Positions 29,282-33,491 of a DNA stretch of 33,491 nucleotides are shown here, in pieces. The notes beneath the pieces were generated by a model. The model was given only the letters and a program-made list of their open reading frames with translations. It was not told the origin of the DNA and searched no databases. This stretch comes from an uncultured Clostridia bacterium (GTDB lineage: Bacteria; Bacillota; Clostridia; Christensenellales; CAG-314). Both the position numbers and the translations under genes were made by a program. The DNA lies in contig CANRHN010000017.1 of NCBI GenBank assembly GCA_947630425.1, positions 1-33,491 on the forward strand, in the 5' to 3' direction. Each line of letters begins with the position of its first letter. Position 1 is the first letter of the stretch.

Positions 29282-29402
29282 TTTTTCATTCTCCTTTTTT
29301 TGTTGTTTTTAACCTCTTTGCACCGTCAACTCTGCGCGCAACCGAGAGGCAAACCTCGGCACAACGAGCAAATCTTGCGCAAATGCGAATTAAACCTTGT
29401 AA

Positions 29403-29431
29403 ATTATAGCACAAGCGCCTATTTTTGGCAA
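29403..29431 (-). promoter_or_regulatory. SigA promoter for rpsB-tsf
   Basis: Minus strand TTGCCA (29426-29431) - 17 nt - TATAAT (29403-29408), extended TGC. Confidence 0.8.
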
Positions 29432-29690
29432 TCAAAAAAGAGCATTTTTATTTAATATAATAATCAGAGAAAAAACCAAAAGTAAATGTGTCTGATGGTT
29501 TACGCGCACCAGATAAGAAATATCGTATTCATCCAGACGATAAAGAAACGATTAGGAAATAAAAAAATGAAGTCGGTGCACATACGTGCCGTTCGCACCT
29601 CGGTTTGACCGCAGCGATGCCGACTTCGATTATTAGTTTATATCATTTTGTGACAGATGTCAACAGGAATGAAATAGCTTGGTGAAAAAT

Positions 29691-29798
29691 ATGAAAAGAT
29701 CTAAATTTTGGAAAAGTGTACTTATACTGCTTGGGATTATCGTGTTTATTCTTGTGGCAAGCTACGTTATTTACACTTTCAATGGGGTAAAAATATGA
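29691..29798 (+). CDS. 35-aa single-TM small protein (hypothetical)
   Basis: MKRSKFWKSVLILLGIIVFILVASYVIYTFNGVKI*; overlaps the next ORF by ATGA. Not in the supplied ORF track. Confidence 0.5.
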   Translation: MKRSKFWKSVLILLGIIVFILVASYVIYTFNGVKI

Positions 29799-30049
29799 GT
29801 GTCAGAAAAAAATGGTATTTTGCAATTTGTATATTCATTACTGCCGCCCTGCTTGTTTTTGCAGGGTTTTGTTTTCCTGCCTTGCGGCGATTGGTGAGTG
29901 CTGTTGTTGATTTGGGAATTTCGTTAGCATACTATTGCTGTAATTTATTCCTTTTTCACAAAAAAAGCAAAAAAATCTCCCTGTTGCGGAAAGCAAAAGG
30001 GAGATTGCTCATCTTGTCGTTAGCGGCAAAGTCACCGCGCCGTCGATGA
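29795..30049 (+). CDS. Small membrane protein, probably with a chimeric/truncated C-terminus
   Basis: MSVRKKWYFAICIFITAALLVFAGFCFPALRRLVSAVVDLGISLAYYCCNLF...; 3' part is read through a minus-strand terminator (29957-30006). Confidence 0.4.
   Translation: MSVRKKWYFAICIFITAALLVFAGFCFPALRRLVSAVVDLGISLAYYCCNLFLFHKKSKKISLLRKAKGRLLILSLAAKSPRRR
29957..30006 (-). terminator. Rho-independent terminator for the ruvX-DUF1292 operon
   Basis: AATCTCCCT (29974-29982)/AGGGAGATT (29998-30006) with inner TTGC/GCAA stem; minus-strand T-rich tail TTTTTTTGCTTTTTTT. Confidence 0.93.
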
Positions 30050-30057
30050 AAATACCG

Positions 30058-30435
30058 TCAATCGTTATCGTCGTGATGATGACACTCGCAATCGGGATCG
30101 TCGCACTCGTCGTCGCCCATTGCGGCAACTTCTTCCTCGAGTTGCTTGAATAACGTCTGATACATATCGTCGTCGATGGGCAGGAAATTGTAGTAAGGCT
30201 CGCCGTCCTCTTCTACCTCTTCCAACTCGAAAATTTCGATTATGGGCTCGTCCTCGTCGTCGGCTTGCTGCAGGCAGGCATATTCTTTGCCGTCGTGTTC
30301 CAACGTGGCAATGTGATAGAAAGGAATTTCGTTGCCGTCTTCATCTTCCAACATGATAACATCTTCGTCAACAGTTTCACATCCGCAGTCGCAAGCCTCG
30401 TCGTGTTCGTGTTGCACCTTTTCTTTTTCGTCCAT
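30058..30435 (-). CDS. DUF1292 (YrzB-like) family protein with Cys/His/Asp-rich ends
   Basis: IMLEDEDGNEIPFYHIATLEHDGKEYACLQQADDEDEPIIEIFELEE; next to ruvX. Confidence 0.85.
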   Translation of the reverse strand: MDEKEKVQHEHDEACDCGCETVDEDVIMLEDEDGNEIPFYHIATLEHDGKEYACLQQADDEDEPIIEIFELEEVEEDGEPYYNFLPIDDDMYQTLFKQLEEEVAAMGDDECDDPDCECHHHDDND

Positions 30436-30451
30436 TTTTTACCTCCAAAAT

Positions 30452-30856
30452 TTATCTTTTTTTGTCTAAATAATTTTGCAAAATGATTGTTGCCGCCACC
30501 TTGTCTATAACCTTTTTGCGATTTTCTCTTCGCACGTTGCCCTCGATAAGCACTCTTTCGGCAGATAAAGTCGTAAAGCGTTCATCCAAAAATTCGACGG
30601 GAATGTCGCAAGCGGCTTTCAGTGAGTCTACAAACTCGCGCGTCTTTTCCGCCTGCTCGGTTTCTCTGCCTTTCAGATCCAGCGGCAGTCCCGAAACAAA
30701 CAGCGAAACTTCTTTTTTCTTGGCAAGATCCACAATGTACTCCACATCTCTCTGAACGTTTCCCGTTCGAGTAAAGGTTTCCAACGGATTTGCAATGATC
30801 CCCATCAAGTCGGACACTGCAATACCGATGCGGACATTGCCTACGTCCAACGCCAT
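30452..30856 (-). CDS. ruvX: Putative pre-16S rRNA nuclease RuvX/YqgF
   Basis: MALDVGNVRIGIAVSD, GLPLDLKGRE, DERFTTLSAERVL; ATG preceded by GGGAAG just downstream of a promoter. Confidence 0.92.
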   Translation of the reverse strand: MALDVGNVRIGIAVSDLMGIIANPLETFTRTGNVQRDVEYIVDLAKKKEVSLFVSGLPLDLKGRETEQAEKTREFVDSLKAACDIPVEFLDERFTTLSAERVLIEGNVRRENRKKVIDKVAATIILQNYLDKKR

Positions 30857-30877
30857 TATTCTTCCCATAACTATTTT

Positions 30878-30907
30878 ATTGTACCACAAAAAACGTCAGG
30901 TTGACAA
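30878..30907 (-). promoter_or_regulatory. SigA promoter for ruvX-DUF1292
   Basis: Minus strand TTGTCA (30902-30907) - 18 nt - TACAAT (30878-30883), extended TGG. Confidence 0.65.
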
Positions 30908-30944
30908 CCCTATTTGAAAAGAATGTTCAAACATTTTTGCTAAC

Positions 30945-30967
30945 AAAAAGACCGCGCAAAGGCGATC
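30945..30967 (-). terminator. Rho-independent terminator after the 40-aa ORF
   Basis: Minus strand GATCGC-CTTTGC-GCGGTC then TTTTTGTT; one G-U pair that forms only in the minus-strand RNA. Confidence 0.75.
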
Positions 30968-30980
30968 TTGATGCTGAACG

Positions 30981-31103
30981 TTACTTCGTCATTTCTTTCA
31001 CTTTCTTTTTGCCCTTGTTGAGCATTTTTTGCACCTGAGGAATTTCGCTTACAATCATTCCCGCGGCTGCTCCCAAAGCCATACCAATCAAAAGTTTGTT
31101 CAT
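30981..31103 (-). CDS. 40-aa small Gly/Ala-zipper membrane-associated protein (YtxH-like)
   Basis: MNKLLIGMALGAAAGMIVSEIPQVQKMLNKGKKKVKEMTK*; strong RBS GGGAGG upstream, terminator downstream. Too short for the supplied ORF track. Confidence 0.75.
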   Translation of the reverse strand: MNKLLIGMALGAAAGMIVSEIPQVQKMLNKGKKKVKEMTK

Positions 31104-31177
31104 AAATGCCTCCCAAACGTTACTGTTGTTAGTTTGGTTTTTAGTTGACAAAATATACGAAAATAGCGAAAAATCAT

Positions 31178-31198
31178 ATACTATGTGTAAAATAGTAT
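31178..31198. promoter_or_regulatory. Perfect inverted repeat, possible operator upstream of the 40-aa gene
   Basis: ATACTAT-GTGTAAA-ATAGTAT, two 7-bp arms and 7-bp centre, in intergenic DNA. Confidence 0.4.
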
Positions 31199-31285
31199 TC
31201 TATAAAACGCCGAAAAATTGAATTGTTAAATGCAATAAGGCAGCAATTCCGCGTCTCAAGCTAAAATCAGAACTAAAATTTGTCA

Positions 31286-31314
31286 CAAAAAAACAGGTCA
31301 AAGTAAATGACCTG
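31286..31314 (-). terminator. Rho-independent terminator after nifU
   Basis: CAGGTCA (31294-31300)/TGACCTG (31308-31314), minus-strand TTTTTTT tail. Confidence 0.9.
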
Positions 31315-31342
31315 CATTTTGCGTAAGTTACAAAAGGATTGT

Positions 31343-31747
31343 TTACACGTAGTCCACTTTTGATTTGTCTACGGTTTTGCCTTCCTTTTTGGCGCGGTAG
31401 TCCTCTATCGCCTTTTTGATTGCTTCTTCCGCAAGAACGGAACAGTGTATTTTTTGCGGAGGTAATCCTTCGAGTTCTTCCACCACTCGAGCATTTGTAA
31501 GTTTCAACGCTTCGTCCACTGTCATACCGATCACCATTTGCGTTGCCGTGGAGCTTGTGGCAATTGCAGCCGCGCATCCGAATGTCTGGAATTTGGCGTC
31601 CGTTATCACATCGTTTTCGATACGAAGCGTAATTCGCATAATATCTCCGCATGTAGCGTTGCCGACAGTTCCCTCACCGTCGGGATTTTCTATTTCTCCA
31701 ACGTTTTGCGGATGTGCAAACGCATCCAAAACTTTTTGATTATACAT
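31343..31747 (-). CDS. nifU: Fe-S cluster scaffold NifU/IscU-like
   Basis: GNATCGDIMRITLRI, FQTFGCAAAIATSS, HCSVLAEEAI; the three conserved Cys are present. Confidence 0.95.
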   Translation of the reverse strand: MYNQKVLDAFAHPQNVGEIENPDGEGTVGNATCGDIMRITLRIENDVITDAKFQTFGCAAAIATSSTATQMVIGMTVDEALKLTNARVVEELEGLPPQKIHCSVLAEEAIKKAIEDYRAKKEGKTVDKSKVDYV

Positions 31748-32921
31748 TGTATGTCCCTCCTTTTTTCAAATCAAACAACGGCGACATTTCGCGCAATTTT
31801 TCAATCGTTTCCTTTAACTTGTCCGCAATGTAGTCCACTTCTTCCATCGTGTTGTGTTTGCCGAAACTAAATCTTATTGAGCCGTGCGACACTTCTATGG
31901 GCACGCCCATTGCAAGCAACACGTGCGAAGGGTCGAGACTTCCGCTGCTGCACGCCGAACCGCTGGAAACGGCAATACCGTTAAAGTCCAACAACATCAG
32001 TATTCCCTCGCCTTCCACAAACTCAAAACTGTAATTGGCAATGCTTGGCACACGGTGGAGTTTGTTTCCGTTTTGGCGAATATAAGGGATTTCTTTCTCA
32101 ACCCGTTGTTCAAAACGGTCCCGCAGTGAAGCAATGTAGGCATTGTTCTTTTCCAAATCCACGCGAGACAATTCCAAAGCGCGAGCCAACCCCACAACGG
32201 CGGGCACGTTTACCGTTCCGCCGCGCTGCGAACGCTCTTGTCCTCCGCCGCAAATCAACTTGTCAAGTTTTACACCGTTGCGAATATACAAAACTCCGAC
32301 GCCTTTCGGACCGTAGAATTTGTGTCCGGAAATTGTCAGCAAATCAACGCCAAGCTCTTTGACGTCAATGTTCATATAAGGTATAGCTTGCACAGCGTCA
32401 GTGTGGAAAAGCGCGCCGTGTTTGTGGGCGATTTCGGCAAGTTCCTTTATCGGTTGGATTGTTCCCACTTCGTTGTTGGCATACATCACCGAAACTATCG
32501 TCGTTTCGTCGTCGATTGCCCTTTCAAGCTCCTCAACGCGCACCATTCCCGTACTGTCAACGGGCAGTTTGGTTACTCGAAATCCGTTTTGCTCCAACCA
32601 TTCGGCGGAAGTAAGAATTGCGTGATGCTCTATCGCGGAAATTATCACGTGATTTCCCCTGTCGCGTTTGTGCAAGGCAACCCCTTTTAGCGCCCAATTG
32701 TCCGCTTCCGTGCCGCCGCCGGTAAAATACACCTCGTTGGGCTTGCACCCAATAATATCGGCGACAGTCTCTCGCGCGTCGTTTACCGCTTTCGCCGCGT
32801 CTCTGCCAAATGCATGTTGACTGTTTGCGTTGCCGAATTCATCGGAAAAATACGGCAGCATTTCCTCCAGAACGCGCTTGTCGCATGGAGTCGTTGCCGC
32901 GTGATCCGCATAAATTTTCAT
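31740..32921 (-). CDS. nifS: Cysteine desulfurase
   Basis: YADHAATTPCDKRVLEEMLPYF, ISGHKFYGPKGVGVLYI, SSGSACSSGSLDPSHVLLAMG. Confidence 0.96.
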   Translation of the reverse strand: MKIYADHAATTPCDKRVLEEMLPYFSDEFGNANSQHAFGRDAAKAVNDARETVADIIGCKPNEVYFTGGGTEADNWALKGVALHKRDRGNHVIISAIEHHAILTSAEWLEQNGFRVTKLPVDSTGMVRVEELERAIDDETTIVSVMYANNEVGTIQPIKELAEIAHKHGALFHTDAVQAIPYMNIDVKELGVDLLTISGHKFYGPKGVGVLYIRNGVKLDKLICGGGQERSQRGGTVNVPAVVGLARALELSRVDLEKNNAYIASLRDRFEQRVEKEIPYIRQNGNKLHRVPSIANYSFEFVEGEGILMLLDFNGIAVSSGSACSSGSLDPSHVLLAMGVPIEVSHGSIRFSFGKHNTMEEVDYIADKLKETIEKLREMSPLFDLKKGGTYNV

Positions 32922-33322
32922 AAATTATCCTCCGATAATTGTGTGAGTGTTATCGTATCGAGATAGGAATTGATGTTTTCGTACAGCTTGTTCCACAAAT
33001 TACGCGCAACGCATTTGCTACGTTGGGCACAATCGGAATGTAAACAATCCACAATTTCCAAATTGTCCTCCACCGCGCGCAAAACCTGTCCCACAGTCAG
33101 CTCGTCGGGACAAACGCTCAACTTGTAGCCGCCCGACGCGCCTCTTGTTGCAGACACAATGTCGGCTTTTTTCATCAAAGCAATTATTTGTTCGAGGTAT
33201 TTTTCCGTAACGCCCGTCGCTTGCGAAAGCGTTGAAACGTTCAAACACTCATTTTTGCTGTAGTTTTTGGCAAGCTCCACAGCCACGTACAGACCGTATC
33301 TTGCCTTTGACGACATCTTCAT
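32918..33322 (-). CDS. iscR: Rrf2/IscR-family Fe-S-responsive transcriptional regulator
   Basis: KMSSKARYGLYVAVELAKN, GASGGYKLS, Cys cluster CLHSDCAQRSKC; heads a nifS-nifU operon. Confidence 0.93.
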   Translation of the reverse strand: MKMSSKARYGLYVAVELAKNYSKNECLNVSTLSQATGVTEKYLEQIIALMKKADIVSATRGASGGYKLSVCPDELTVGQVLRAVEDNLEIVDCLHSDCAQRSKCVARNLWNKLYENINSYLDTITLTQLSEDNL

Positions 33323-33350
33323 TTTTAATTCCTACCAATTTACTATGATT

Positions 33351-33379
33351 AGTTTACTACTATTGTAGTCAGATGTCAA
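33351..33379 (-). promoter_or_regulatory. SigA promoter of iscR-nifS-nifU with operator-like palindrome
   Basis: Minus strand TTGACA (33374-33379) - 17 nt - TAAACT (33351-33356); ACTAC-TATT-GTAGT palindrome (33356-33369) in the spacer. Confidence 0.7.
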
Positions 33380-33491
33380 ACAAAATAGTTATCATTACTA
33401 AAAATATAACAAAAGGTTCTATAATAAATGTTGGGGTGTGAGTAAAAAAAGATAGAGCAAAGACTCTTTTTCAGTGTATAATTGAATTGGA

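Noticed and set aside
1-33491. CRISPR array, tRNA or rRNA genes, complete IS element
   Set aside because: No periodic direct repeats with spacers, no tRNA-like cloverleaf or rRNA segment recognised, and no transposase ORF.
33415-33491. Possible divergent plus-strand promoter/leader (TATAAT at about 33420, AGAG/CTCT hairpin)
   Set aside because: -35 match is poor and the region is cut off by the window edge; insufficient support.

Overview
This window is a chromosomal segment of a spore-forming, Clostridia-like Firmicute. Nearly all genes lie on the minus strand. Read in minus-strand order they are: iscR-nifS-nifU; a 40-aa small protein; ruvX-DUF1292; rpsB-tsf; pyrH-frr-(66-aa PASTA-like)-uppS-cdsA-dxr-rseP-ispG-(polC-like remnant); rimP-nusA-ylxR-ylxQ-infB-rbfA-nrnA-truB-ribF-(endonuclease IV-like)-(Xaa-Pro peptidase)-efp; spoIIIAA-AH; asp23-nusB-folD-xseA-xseB-ispA; and finally a large structured non-coding RNA running off the left edge. 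The strongest points for follow-up are: (1) a candidate OLE RNA at 1-~335 (minus), directly downstream of ispA with its own well-formed promoter; (2) at the usual polC locus, a 545-aa intact ORF keeping only PolC N-terminal/OB-like sequence and a DEDDh exonuclease-like domain with destroyed catalytic motifs, with no PHP or polymerase domain; (3) a roughly 150-nt hairpin-rich leader upstream of rimP-nusA; (4) a small plus-strand island at 29440-29960 with two coupled tiny membrane-protein ORFs, possibly mobile-element debris. All family calls come from reading motifs and gene order; no database search was run.
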